Origin: Straminergon stramineum
Taxonomy: Eukaryota; Streptophyta; Bryopsida; Hypnales; Calliergonaceae
Length of the DNA stretch: 64,000 nucleotides
Direction: 5' to 3'
Assembly: GCA_963920665.1 (NCBI GenBank)
Contig: OY987269.1
Coordinates: 19,284,501-19,348,500, forward strand
The notes under the pieces are model-generated. The model had not been told where the DNA came from, did no database searches, and saw only the letters and a program-made list of their open reading frames with translations. A program made the translations under genes and the position numbers. Below, piece by piece: positions 12,045-24,842 of this stretch (positions are counted from its first letter, which is position 1; every line of letters starts with the position of its first letter).

Positions 12045-12436
12045 CTGCCAAAAACAGAAACAACTAAAACGGTTATTCCAGACTGTAAATATTACTCGTC
12101 TTCCAAGTCACGCAATGGCGCCCGCCGGAGCCTCTCCCACATACGCCGATATATCTCGAAACTTGTCCTACAAACATGTACGTACTTTCATGCATCGCAT
12201 GCCTTGGAGGTCGAGAAGTCTTGTACGTTTATACCGACAGTTCAAAACTGATATGGTTTTGAGTCAGTTACAGCCTAGGAAGAGATCGTCAAATTGACAA
12301 AAGAGTTCAATTTGCTTTACAAACTAGTCTCGGGACTGGTTGACTCCAGAATTCGAAATGAATTCCCGAAAGAGACAGATGTCGAAGACTGACAGACTTT
12401 GAATAGCAAGACTGTCTAAAAATGTAAGTTACTCAC
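12045..12436 (-). other. Leader intron of the AP2 gene
   Basis: On the minus strand the strong donor CATAG|GTGAGTAAC begins at 12436, and the pyrimidine-rich acceptor TTTTTGGCAG ends at 12045. The mature leader would then read straight into CCATGAATCCC. The intron is inferred from these sites and the good start context, not from transcripts. Confidence 0.6.
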
Positions 12437-13900
12437 CTATGCAAAGAGAGGTAGCTAGCTTGACCCAAATTAGGGTTCACACTTGGTGATGATCGTCGTT
12501 GTCTCTGGGATGGGGCTATGAGTCGATGGCGGCTACAAATTCGAAACCTGCATGAAGAGGACGTGCATGGCGGTAGTTGCACTCCTGGGGTAAAACGGCG
12601 GCCTTCACCACGTCTTCGCAGCGTGGTCCACAGCACAGGCACATAGTTACTACATAGTTACTACAATCCCTGCAGCAATACCTACCCCGCCTTCATCACG
12701 GCTTATCTAGCTCACAGCAGATTACTCTTACACTCTTATTCGAAGAGGATGATCTTCAGCTTACCCCTACCCAACTAAACTAGCTGCTCGGCACAAGCTT
12801 TCGATGAGCGATCAAATGCTGCAAACTTCACTTCTCACCCGAACGTCGCGCCGGAGCTCGCTAGCCACGTTAATTTTAGCCTTCAGTCGCGACTTAGTTG
12901 TGTTTCCGGACCTTGTTCAATTTTCCGAGCTCGACCTCGAGCTCGCTGCAACGACGAGCAAAACCACCTTGCGACGAAGGTTGAACTGCTCCATTTTCCA
13001 AAGCGTGCGTCTACCCACGTGCACAGCCTTACGAGGACGAAATTCGGTGCTCTTATACCCAGCGCTCTGCTTCGTCATCCTTCTTCGTTCTGACCCCGGT
13101 TGCAATTCCGATCAGGAAGTCAAACGACCTGAACCCAGTTGCGGGTTCGTATGTACCCTCCCTGCAGACCCAGAAACTCCATGTTTGCAAGAATCCACGC
13201 GCGCAATTAGTAAACTACCAACCGTACTGCAAGCTCCAGACCTCACCGATCGAACTATAAAACGCACGTTGACGAATGCAACAACGTTGAAGTCTTTATA
13301 GGATTGAGATTGAGGAAGTGGGGGAGCTGTACTTGGAGCTGGCAGATCAGTCAGCTAGTCCCTGGCCTGCAACATGCAGACATACGGCGGAGCTCCGATC
13401 CAGCCGCGCGCTCGACGGAGAGAGATGCAGTCTGGAGGTCGGGGTTGGGTGCGTAGCTAGCTCTGTGTGGCGCTAGCCAAGCGGTTGCTTTGGATTGGTA
13501 CAGACTTTTAAATGTCTGTACATAAGTTTCCAGCCTTGGCATGGACCTATCATATATATTGAAGAATTATTTCTGCGTAAATTGGGGCAGTTATTCGCTG
13601 TTATCCGCTGAGAAGGCTCCCCCGGTTAGTGCCCCCTGCTCAGATATATACAAAATCGCAACAAAGTCATAGTCAATGGTGTGAATCTTTTGATTCATTG
13701 AGCAAATGTGAAGGACCTTAACTGAAAGAAAACATCGTTTACGACGTTGTCGGTATCGTCGGGGCGATGTACCTGCACTTTCCCCGAACATGGGGAGTTT
13801 ATTCGGGGCACCTTCGTCGGTTACTTAGTCGGCCCAGATCTTTCGGTCATACTGTATTACTGTAGCCGTCGGGCGGGGCGGGGCGGGGGTAATACCGTCT
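12437..13900 (-). promoter_or_regulatory. GC-richer 5' leader and promoter region of the AP2 gene
   Basis: Base composition rises clearly above the surroundings from about 12430 to 13550, upstream of the leader-intron donor. Open frames here (for example 12804-13301 on +) show no family resemblance and probably reflect composition. The run gggcggggcggggcggggg at 13871-13889 is an Sp1-like GC-box repeat. No TATA box could be assigned with confidence. Confidence 0.4.
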
Positions 13901-16705
13901 AAAGTCCGTATGCCCGTAAAAATATTTTCTGGTCCTCCTTTTCTGCGGGTAGCCGGGCACCGCACAAGTCACAATAAGCGTAATTTTTAGGATTTTTCCA
14001 AATGCCTAGTGTGGCATCCAAATGCAACATGGAGACCCATATTTACACTAATTTTTGGACTATATTAGAGTTAATCGTATAGTTCGTCCTCTATTTAAAG
14101 ATGGGTGTTGAAGGAAGGTTTAACTAAGTATAGTACAAAAGAAACATGGCACCAAACTCAATCAAACTCAAGTTTTGGTGCTTCGAGAGTCCGAGGAGTT
14201 CTATCCTGTAATTTCTTCCCTCACTCTAGCTCTTGGTCCTATTGTGCATAGTGCACACACTTTGCAATTAACTCTATTGATCCATTACTATGATAATAAT
14301 AATAAAGAAAAATTTAGGGATTCCCCAATCTAACACAAATGATATTGACAAACTCCTACTTTAAAAACCCTAATAATTTCTACACCACTTGTCAAGTTGT
14401 TGCTTAAGTTTGGTCTTAGTTAGATTCTAGCAATTTTAGCAATAAACTACCAAAAAAAATTTAGATGATTACAAGATGTGAAAATTACAAAATGAAAAAG
14501 AGTCTTAATCCTAAAAGAAAATTCTATGTTCCTACTACATCAAACTTCATTAGATTTCTACATTAAATAAAATGCATCTTTCAAAAAATCACTAAGATAT
14601 ATCCAAAAGGCAAAAATTAATTGGCTTCATTTTTATAATTGAAAAATAAAACAAAATGTTGAACTTTGATTTCTTGTTGAACTATGGTGCACAACCTCTT
14701 AAATGTAGGCTTCTGAGATGGTTCTAGTTCTAGACAATTCCTTGTCAAACTTACTCAGGGTCAATGGCTTGGATTGTTTTGATCCAAAACCGTAGCTTCC
14801 TAGCACCTTGGGCAACTTTTTGCCTCGATAATTAATGAAAGTGTAAAAAATAGTTACAATTCTAAAAATCATATATATTAAAATCAGGCAATTTTAAAGT
14901 ATAATCAAATAAGTTAGGCATTCTTACAAGTTCTTACAAGTCTTGTGTGGTTGTTGCTACTTTCATCTAAGATGTGTGCATTTACTAAAACCCTTGTTTA
15001 TGACCTCCAAACCCTAAACTCTCTACCTTGTGTGTTAGGATTTTGTCAAATATCAAGGTTTATTGCGTGTGAGAGATATATTTTGTTTATGAGGGATTGC
15101 ACTTTAAAATGGTTAAAATAATGAGGCAAAAAACTTTGCAATGTATATTTATGGTTATTGACAAAGAAAAGATGCAAGATTGTATAGAGCGAGTTGAATT
15201 TCTATGAATTAGACAATCATGTATATATACATATATGTCTATATAGACACACATAAAAATTTTGGACAAACTAGGTCAATAATTTCCTAAAACTTTGGGC
15301 ACCCAGGTTTAATTATTATTTTCTGACTAAGCTACTAGGAAGCTAATATACTACTATATTCCAATGTTCTTTGACTTCTCTCTCAAATTTAGTTGGCACT
15401 CAAGACATTGGTTCCAAGTTGTTTTTTAGAGCAATCATTGAATCACCTAACCCTTAAATGTATTTGACTACGTTTTCACCAAAAATACCCTAGAATTGTC
15501 ATTTCTAGTACGAGTACCAAATTTTAGAAAAAATACATTTTTGGACATGTGTAATTGTAGGATCTTGTAGTACGCTGGTTTTAGAAGATGTGAAAAAAAA
15601 TTCAAAAATTTCCATTATGTAAATTACAAAATATTAGCATTTGAATTGACAAAAACCCTTTGGGCAATTTGGGGGCTTACAAAGAAATGGGTAGTTGCAC
15701 ATCACAATGTCACATTTGTATGAAAAAATGTCCAAAATGGTGGTGCTTCTTTAGATTCATTCTTCAAGGCTAATTGTCTACATGCTTGAATTTTTTTGGA
15801 TCATTTGGAATTGTACAACATATAGAAAGAAAAATAGTAAGTAGAAAGAAGTAGAAAATGATTCAAAATACTAAATTATTAACATTTTATTCATATATTT
15901 GAACAATCCCAATTCCAATGGTTGTAATATTGTAATAAACAATATACAACTAATTTTTTTTTTTTAAAATTCCAAATTTATTGAAAATTGAGTTAAGTAA
16001 AGGACTTCAAAGTTTATTTTAGAGTAGAGATTCCATAACTACTCACAACTACTCTCAAACTAAAACTCCTCATAACTTTCATCTCATTAATCAGAATGGA
16101 ATGATTCAAAACTTTCCATTTATATATAAATCTAGAAAACCAATTTCAAATTTTTATCTCTAAAAAAAGTGATTTAAAAAGATTTTTTGAGCTGCCAAGG
16201 CTCCCCCTCCTCAGGCAATGAAAATGATATATCATGCAATATCTTTTTACCCATGTAGTCAAAAGTTATGAATATTGTAGGCCCTTGAAGCTAATCATTG
16301 AGCACATCCTACGTGAAAATTTCAAAGACAAAAAAACATGAAACAACTTGAGTTAGATGCCAATTCTATTTTTCATCCTATGAAAATTTACTGAATTTTT
16401 TTTCAAGGAATTCAACTTCTCCAAAAGGCCAACCAACTCTTAAATGATCGCTTTAAGAATAGACTACCTTTTAGAAAAATGATCCATTTGCTTGATTTCA
16501 GATTTTGATGTTGCATTTACTATGTAATGAAGCTAATCACTCATCCCAACAGTTAGAAGATGTCAAAGTCCCCCTCCATTTTTGTGTGCAACACTATTTT
16601 TTTACATTTTATATTTTTGTGTGGAAAAGGATGGAGTCAATTTTTTTTAAAACAAAACAAAGGAAGAGAACAATTAGTCTGGCTTACGTGGATATGGATG
16701 ACTTA
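13901..16705. other. AT-rich intergenic, no gene seen
   Basis: No coding region is supported. A short inverted repeat, TAGCTTCCTAGCA near 14790 and its reverse complement near 15343, may mark an old ~550-bp element, but the arms lose similarity quickly. Confidence 0.4.
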
Positions 16706-17914
16706 AGGCCCATTCTCACCTGGTGTTAGGCCAAATAAAAAAGCGGTTGTTGGTGGCATAAAGAAGGTGCTTGTTCACACCAGTTGCCGGTCTTAGACCT
16801 CAAATTGACATGGAGGCCTTGTCAAGAGGCTCAAGAGCACGATGTTAGCTAAAAAGTATTTAGCAATTCCCTATAACTTCAGCATTAAGAGTCACTTCTA
16901 TGTATTCTTGCAATCTAAAAAAACTGAACATTTGAGGGAATCTCGGAAGTATAGTTGCAGTGTTTTATAGTAGCCGCCATCAGAGTCCATTGCTAAAGAG
17001 TGTTGTCGCATGTTTAGCCAAATTTTGTGCTTCGACTTCTAGTTCCGCTTCAATGAAAATGGACAACTCTCCCTCACCAATTGAAGGCAAGAGACTGCGA
17101 TGGTGGAGAATAAATTGGTGCATCCGAATTTTTGCCATATCTGTAATTTATCTTCATCAATGTCCTCCATAGCTGATCCAGTACGTTGTGCACCATGATT
17201 TTTTTTTCCAAATATGTGCTGTGATTGTTTCCTTCAAACTGTTGGTTCAAAATGCTTGTTCTAAGAATTTGCATTTCCTTTGTACTTTAATTTCTGCAAA
17301 TTTTGCATTGTACTTCTTGTACAAGGTTTCTGAACTACAGTTACGCTTGCTTATTTTCGCATACACCTCTGGCATGGACTTCAAAATCAATGGAATTTAG
17401 ATTCATGCCTTGCTTATAAAGACGATTGATTTCTATTGTGTTTGACTGCTTTGAACAAACAAACGTCCATAGCCCAACAAGATTTTAAAGCAATGCATGA
17501 AATAGAAATCGTAATGAGGAGAATTACTCCATTGCGAATTGTAAGTGTTGCAAGAAAAGGTTCACAAATTTTTAACTCATTTGACGAAAGCAACAAATTG
17601 AACTTACAATGGAGAAAAACAGTTGGCGATGGAAGACAACTAAAGCACCAAAATGAGAGGGAAGTTTTAATGAAACGAAACCTAGTGTGACCACTCCATT
17701 TCCCTTAACACTCTTATCTACCTTGCTAGCAAATTTGGGGGGAGCAAAAAATATGTAGCACCATTGGTACGAACAACCCATGAATACCCAAAACCACAAT
17801 CTTCAAAAACTTTAATTGAACCCCCAAGCAGTGTGAAACCACCTTCCCCTAAATACCTGCAAGAATTTTATACTTTAACACCGTTGCTCCATACAACCAG
17901 GTGAGAATGGGCCT
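16706..17914. mobile_element. PIF/Harbinger-like nonautonomous element with TTA target duplication
   Basis: The terminal inverted repeat AGGCCCATTCTCACCTGGT starts at 16706 and its exact reverse complement ends at 17914. Flanking TTA trinucleotides (16703-16705 and 17915-17917) are the expected PIF/Harbinger target duplication. The 1,209-bp interior has several short open frames, the longest 17436-17690 on + (84 codons), none resembling a transposase or Myb-like partner. It is best read as a nonautonomous derivative. Confidence 0.85.
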
Positions 17915-18589
17915 TTAGCCTAGGAAGGAGACTGAGGGAAAGATGCCATATAGGCTTGTAAAGCATGACAGAACAAAAGACCTTATATTTGCTGAAGACC
18001 AAGTGTTCTGAAACTCCTTGCTGAAGAACCACAATCTAGACTATAGTAGTGTGATGAGCTGAATGTGGGGACCTTTTTGCCCCTGCATTTTACCCCTGGG
18101 GAAAACGTAGGAATGATTTATTTGCAAGGTATGACAAAACTTGCAAATTTTGAGTTCATATTTGCAATCAAAGACCCCAAATTAGTTTGGATTAGTGTAG
18201 GGAAATAGATTAATCAAGCACAAAATAGGGGTCTTTTTTTACATTCATCTTTGGCAGGACCTTTACATTCAGCTCGTCGCACTATTAACTTATAGTCTTG
18301 ACCATGAACCATTGTCTATCATATAAAGAATGAGATGCCCATTAAATCATTGATAATTAATCCCTAAACAGATTGACGTCCATTTCCTAGATGACGCACA
18401 AATTGTGCACATTGATTCTCGTATTACTATAGTGCCCCCCCATTGCATCAATATTTCTTCTATACTAACGCAAGTAAAGAACTGTACAGTATTTTTGTAG
18501 TACTAAGGCAATACCTAAATAATACTGAGAAATTTGGTTTAGTTTTAGTATTCCAACCATTGGGTTAGTTGCAATATTGATGTAGCTAA
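17915..18589. other. Flank between two DNA transposons
   Basis: No gene is seen. Around 18432 the word gcccccccattgcatcaatatt resembles the left arm of the foldback element at 41564 (agccccccc then attgctttagtattg), so the CACTA-like element at 18590 may have landed in a member of that MITE family. Confidence 0.4.
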
Positions 18590-20402
18590 CACTATCAGAA
18601 ACCCATGTTTTTTGTGACAGGCTCATAACGTGGTAGGTACGTTTTTTTGGACATTAGCCATGTCAACATGGATGTCCAAAAAAATGCGTTATAATGGACA
18701 AGCTAAAAAACATAGAAAATCACAAAAAACATGGTCTAATTTCAAGGAAATTTTCGAGGATGTTACAAAAAAAATGGTTTGAAAAGGTCATGAGAGGTTG
18801 CCATGTGGCTTCCACCTTACCTCTACGTCAACGTTGACCGAGCGAATAGTGCCATGTCATCAATTTTTTCATCCGGTCCCCTGTTGACGTCATGTATGAT
18901 GTCATTGGTGTGTTGTGCCATGGGTCATGTCAATTTGGATGTCCACTATGACATGCATATGTTTTTTCTAATGTCAACAACAACATGAGGTTCATTTTTT
19001 TGAATGTTGTGTAGCATCCACCGTGCATTATGGCATGTCCTCAAAGACATGAAAACATCATGGATGACATCTTCTAGAATGAGTCTAATGTACATGTCTC
19101 AGTTTTTGAAATGTCCATTGAGACATCTAGATGTTTTTTGTGATGTCCACTTCAACATATGCCATATATAATATACCATATAGAATAGGCTATTTGCAAT
19201 ACATCATACAGTGAATACCACACATTGTATATCATACACCATACATTGAATACCATACACTATATATCGTACACTATACATTGTATATAATACTTCATAT
19301 ATAGTATATCATATGTGGCAAATATGTTGCATGGCTAAAAGGGCCATTTATTGTGAGTATGTTAACATGAGAAGATAAGATATATATACAAGTGAGGTAG
19401 TATGAGGAAGACAAACTGTATGGGATATATAAACATAGAAATTTTATTATAAGTTGAATTTCATACTTGAGCATTGTAATAAACATTGTATTGTTTCAAC
19501 TGACGTATTAGAAACATCTAGATGTTTGAGTAGATGTTGCAAAACACATCTGGATGTTTCTATTAACGTCCTAGTTGTTATCACAAAAAACGTCTAGACA
19601 TTTCTATTGGTGTCTTAGTTGATGTCACAAATGACATAAAAAAACTAGTGTTAGAATTTTTAGATAGTGTTTAATTGTGATGATGTGGCATGCCAAATCA
19701 TCCACATTGCATGCCACATCATTCAATTGCCACTTGAACTTGCACCTTTTTTTTACAATAACATACTATAAGGTTGCCCTTCCCCTATTTTTTCCACATT
19801 TGGTCAATCTTTTACCTTAACCCCAAGTAACTTCTAGATATTTATCCAAAGTCAAAATTTGAATCCTTTCTGACATGGCACTAACACGTTTTGGGGGACA
19901 TCGCAAATAACTTGCCTACATTTTATTGGATGTCTCCAAGGTTGACAACATTACATCACTTCTGGACGGATGAAACATCAAGATTCAAGCCAACGTCTGT
20001 CAAAAAAAATAAAAAAATTCCCTGGACGGTCCGACCATCGATCAAGACGGCTTGCCATTGATTTGGATGGTCTGTCCATCCTTGTTGATGACAGGCTGTC
20101 AAAAAAAATTCTTTTTTTTGGCCGTCAACTTTCGAACACGATCCCGACGCGTCAAGACGGACGCTAACAAACAAATGAACGTGAATTTTGATTTTTACGT
20201 CAACATAGACAACCCTAGATGTCTCACAAAACATACACCTTTTTGTAGCATCACATCATTTTCGTAGTGACATCATATGTTGTCTGGGATGTCCACCATA
20301 ATTCTTCCAACCATTGCCTTAGAGTCTTAGACATCCTTATGTTAGAAAAAACATGCCACTTTTTTTGTCTGATTTCATAAGAAATGAAGGTTTCTTATAG
20401 TG
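18590..20402. mobile_element. CACTA-like nonautonomous element with TAA target duplication
   Basis: The left end reads CACTATCAGAAACCCATG and the right end, in reverse complement, CACTATAAGAAACCTTCA. TAA flanks both sides (18587-18589 and 20403-20405), the 3-bp duplication of CACTA elements. The interior is full of short words such as acatctagatgttt and gatgtcca in both orientations, and AT-rich repeats. Small frames at 19956-20234 do not resemble TNPA or TNPD. No transposase is encoded. Confidence 0.8.
19150..19320. repeat. Imperfect AT-rich tandem repeat
   Basis: Units of roughly 18-22 bp built from cataccatacattgaatac and cactatatatcgtacac recur imperfectly inside the CACTA-like element. 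Confidence 0.65.
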
Positions 20403-21465
20403 TAATAACGCATTGACAATACTGCAACAGTATTAACGACTAAGAATAGTATTGTATTTATATTGTAGATGTTTAATTTAAGGTAGTACATTTGAACTAC
20501 AACAATACTACAATAGTATTGCAAGATTACTAATGTAATTCCTACCAAAGGTCAACATTTCGTGGCGTCTATTGAAGTCTTCAATTTTGCCCTCTAATAC
20601 ATCAAGTTTTTATTGCTTAACTTCAATTAATCCCTACAATAATCCACATTTTGATGAGTTTCATCAAAACTGTTTGAATTGTAACTGTAAAAATTCAAAC
20701 TAGACATACATGACATGGCATGGGAAAAGAAAACACAACAATATCACTTGTGGATCAAAAGATAAGAATGTTTGATCATTAGAGTGTATAGAACACAAAA
20801 GTTATTTGAAGTCTTCCAATCCTCTTTTCACAAGTCAAAGCTGAAAATTTGGTCACCAAAAATATGTGAGGTTTAAGGGCATAGCATGTACAACTCCAAT
20901 CAATTTATGACTTTTCCAAATGTACTCTACAATTTTTGTACATAAATTTCTCATGTGATTTTCTCTCCAAGATGTATTGTAGTTGAGGCTCATTCCCTAG
21001 AGCCATGAACACAAAGAAATTGAGATTTGCAATGAACCCCCTTGCACCGAAAACTTGAATACAATTTCCAAAAGGATTAAAACACTGGAAGATTTGTTTT
21101 TAGCTACACTTTAAAAGTTGCATTGCACTTCTACAAATCATTACAGAATACCTTGCATTCCCTACATCTCTATGGAGTACGTGGTTATCAAAGTTTTTCC
21201 TTTCTCAATTTGATGTCAATGTACATGATTTTTTGAATTGTTTACTAAATTTTCTTCATCTACAATTGCTAGATACTCTCAGGCTGTTTTTGAAAGTGTA
21301 GTCTTCCACTGTACCATTTGTCATTGACATAAATAAGTTTTAAAATTTATAGAGATTTACAAAAAAAACAATCTTCAGTCTCAAAATCTGGCACAACGTG
21401 AACAACCTTTAGAATTCTACTAATGTCTATCACTTCATATGATTCCGTATCGTGTCCATGTCATT

Positions 21466-22531
21466 TCAAAATAGGACACTGTACTCTTCGGTTGAATGCA
21501 ACTTCTTCATACAATTGTAACAAGCACAAGTCTTTTGAGACATATCTACCTCCATCTTCTTGCATATTGCATTTGAATAGTAATTGGAATTGTCTATAAG
21601 AAGTTCTCTTCGGTTCATTACTGCCTCCATCTTAATTGCAATACTGTTAAACCATTCTTTCCCATGAAAATGTGATGTTGCATGAGCAAACATTGGAGTC
21701 TTCTTACACCTTAAGCTTTGACTAGGGCATTGCGCCACTGACTGGTGTGTTTGTAATATCTACAAACAATATGAGGCAAATTGAGTACTACATTAATGAA
21801 ACACTTGAGTGTAAACACAAGAGAGAGTACTAAGAAGCCTAAGTTTTTTTTGGAAAGACATTGTACTTTGGGGTTAATAAACATACAAACCTAACCACCC
21901 ATCAATCGATTCTCATTCATGTATGCATCCAAACATATCTTCAAATTATTGACAATATCTGGTTGTAGAATACGAAGGATAATTTGTTGCCTCTTTGATG
22001 GAGTATACCTAGAGTTGGAGCACGATGCCAAGCTTGTTTCTTCGATGTAAAGATGTAGGACTCTCATATTCAGATTCACTTGGAAGCCCACCAAAATATG
22101 ATTTCCTATCTCCAATGTTTGTAATTATGAAAAACAATTAAGTATAGAATACAATAACCATACCTATGGCAACTACACTATGCACCATGCAATGGCTGTA
22201 ACATACATTTACATTTACCTCACATTGTACAAATGGTGATGTCCTTCTACTCAAACAATTTAAAACAATGATACAATCAATAGTGTTTGTAGGTGAGTTT
22301 GTTTCATCATACCTTTTCCAATGTTGCATTTTTCCTACTACAAGAAGCGGATCCCTCATTTTCTGTTGCATTTTTCCACATTGCTTCAAGTCTTCGATTA
22401 TGCTTCACAGTATGATCAAGAAATTTATTTTTCTTGCTAATTTGGTACCCAGTTTTCATGAGGGCAATGTGTAAATGTTCACACATATTTGAACTATATT
22501 CTATTGGGGCTCCTGAAGTCCTGATTGACAT
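21466..22531 (-). pseudogene. DNA transposase remnant, possibly Plavaka/KDZ-like, in exon-like pieces
   Basis: Read on the minus strand, the clearest piece (22531-22307) contains GAPIEYSSNMCEHLHIALMK, then GYQIS-KKNKF and VKHNRRLEAMW. The pattern 'x-Y-S-x-x-x-x-E-x-L-H-I-x-x-x-K-x-x-Y-x-x-S/T-N/K-K' recalls the conserved block before the C-terminus of Plavaka/KDZ-type transposases; this assignment is from memory and tentative. It stops at a possible donor (AAG|GTATGATG near 22307). Further pieces are 22260-22200 (FVQCE), 22115-21891 (LYIEETSLASCSNSRYTPSK, then QPDIVNNLK) and 21738-21466 (HFHGKEWFNSIAIKME, then a CACYNCMKKL cysteine motif). It is fragmentary and not functional as it stands. 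Confidence 0.45.
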
Positions 22532-23134
22532 ATAGCAGATGCATAGTGCTTCATATTATGTTTCAACTCATTTTTGTCAAAATCAATAGAATAGTGACCG
22601 GATCAACGCGACCAAAACAATAGAAAAATTGAATTTTCTAGTAGTGAATTTGACCAAGTTGAAGCTTGATTTTTGCCACCTTGTTAAATGAATTCTAAAT
22701 GAATCCACAGTGATGCGACAATCACACATTCACGCCTCCCGTCAAGAATGTATGGAAAAATAAATTCTATGTATTTATAATTTAAAAATATGTAAGTTTA
22801 AAATACACATGGACACATACTTACCTTCTCATATACTCTCATCCATTGTCGTCAACTTTTGTTCGTGAAATTCTTTCATTCGACAAGTTAATTCATACCA
22901 ATATAGAAAATTTACAACAGCTTCAATGAAGAAGTTGGGTAGCAATCCCAACATGCAAAATACAACTACCTACAAAAACATATTCCATTATTCCCCCCAA
23001 AAGAACCATGGCCCTGTGGAGGGCCTAAAAAAAAATGAAAATTTTAATGGAAAGAGAAACCTTTCCTAGATGCATATTATACATTAGTAACAACATTTTA
23101 GTCAAAGTTTTGAATTCATGATCTCCAAACCAAC

Positions 23135-23330
23135 GACACTAGTGAGTGAGCTTGGAGCCGTGAGCCTGTGAGCATGGAGCTTGTGAGCCTAAAACCCCCA
23201 AAACTTTTTGAGGGCAATATTTTGCCTCCAAATTTTTTTTTCATTTTTTTCTCCAAAATAGAGGAAATTTTCCTATTTTTAGTAAATATTGTGACCTATG
23301 ACCATGTCCCCTAAAACCGTGGATTGTGGA
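23135..23330. repeat. One arm of a distant inverted repeat (partner 33360-33480)
   Basis: The stretch gtgagcctgtgagc...gacctatgacc...accgtggatt in + orientation matches the reverse complement of 33360-33480 (gtgagcctgtgag, ...gacctatgaccgtggatt). The arms are diverged and about 10 kb apart. Confidence 0.5.
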
Positions 23331-23789
23331 ATAAGTTGTTTTTTATTCTTCTAAAATTGCTTATTACTATGGGAAAAGACTGTCAAATTTTATTGGAAAG
23401 TTTCACAACTTAGTTCAATAATTACAATGGAAAATATGCTAGACGGTGCGAGTATTAAAGATAGATGTCATTTGGGCACAATTTAGTTGCATTGTTTTGA
23501 CTACCTAATTTGAATACCTAGGATTTAGGGTTCTCAATATCCCACAATGATTGGGATTTTTCACGTGCTCTTATATAAGTGGACATGGGGATGATGAGTA
23601 GACAATCAAAAGGTTTAGGTGAGATGACGACTAGAAGCCATGGTGGATTTTTGGTAGACCTTTCACCCTAATCTTAAGGTTTTTTACTACATATAATTTT
23701 GAATTATAAAATTTTTTTTTTTTGATGATTGAAATTGACTACCAAATGTTGACATCCTGAAAAGAAATTATAATAAGTGGCCCCCCACT

Positions 23790-24090
23790 TTTGGTGAAAG
23801 AAAAAAAAAAGGGGGAAAGGAAAAAAATAGGGAAAAAAAAAAATGGGGAAATACAAAAATGGGAAAAATAAATATGAAAAAGGAAAAACATGGGAAAAGG
23901 AAAAAAAATAGGGGATGAAAAAAATAATGGGGAAAGGAAAAATTTGGGTTTGGATAAACCAACAAGAACGTATAATGAAAAAAACCTAGAAGAAAATGTA
24001 GAAATGAAGGGAAAGACAATGGAATTAAAAACATTGTGAAGAAGTTTAAAAAATGGTAAAACGCTAGGGAAAAAGTGGAGGGAAAAATTA
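23790..24090. repeat. Purine-rich low-complexity tract
   Basis: Runs such as ggggaaaggaaaaaaatagg and ggggaaatacaaaaatggg repeat imperfectly. The long minus-strand open frame across it (88 codons, Phe-rich) is a composition artefact. Confidence 0.75.
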
Positions 24091-24303
24091 TGTATTCATA
24101 TATGCCTTACTGAATTAGGGATTAGGGTGGTATATTTCAATCATTTATATGAACTAACTACAAAATAATTGACCAATGAGACATGATTTTTTATTTCATG
24201 AATGCATTTATATTTTCAATTCCATACACTCCAAATCATTTCAATCGTAATATATGTGAATGAATACAATACGACTGAAGTACATGGATTAATGAGTTCA
24301 TGC

Positions 24304-24636
24304 CTACTCTGGAATTGTGATAATTCCTGCTCGAACTAGAAGTAGCTTTAACTCATTGAAGCTGTAACTTGGTGCATGAATGAATTTGTCCTCGTGGATG
24401 TCCATCTTGAAAAAGTAGTGATACAAGTAGTATAGGTGCTTGCAATTCACATATTGTTGTTGACCTCCAATAGTGGAAATAACCATATTCACGAAGTTGA
24501 GGCACGTGCAAGCAAGAAACCTACCCACTGTCATGTGATAGACATTTTTGTTATGGTCTATCTTTGTCTCCAATGACACAATCACATTGAGGCCCGGAAA
24601 AGGAATCAATATTACTCCAAAGATTTGTCCTTTCAT
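24304..24636 (-). pseudogene. SWIM-type zinc finger fragment
   Basis: A 110-codon minus-strand frame contains YHMTVGRFLACTCLNFVNM and then VNCKHLYYLYHYF, matching the SWIM pattern C-x-C-x(n)-C-x-H. It continues with DKFIHAPSYSFNELKLLL. SWIM fingers occur in MULE-type transposases and in plant FAR1/FHY3 proteins derived from them. No catalytic core is visible upstream; the adjoining minus-strand frame at 24842-24633 is unrecognised. It is probably a broken transposon-related gene. Confidence 0.6.
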
Positions 24637-24842
24637 GTTACCAACACTCTCCCACTTATTTCATTGTTCAGTAGACGATGCATTAGCAATTCGCCGTATG
24701 GTTCAATTGTTCCTAACTGTTGAGTATCCATCCGGATTTGAAGGAGGTGGTTTGTCATATACAACGCTTTAGAAGATCTTGGACATGTTGAAGAGGCGAT
24801 GTGGAGAGAATGCAGGTCGCTCTTGGAGACAAAAGTCCGCAT

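Noticed and set aside
12804..13301. 165-codon plus-strand frame in a GC-richer stretch
   Set aside because: No family resemblance; it lies in the inferred leader/promoter of the minus-strand AP2 gene and competing frames exist on both strands.
23768..24034. Phe-rich 88-codon minus-strand frame
   Set aside because: Produced by the purine-rich low-complexity tract.
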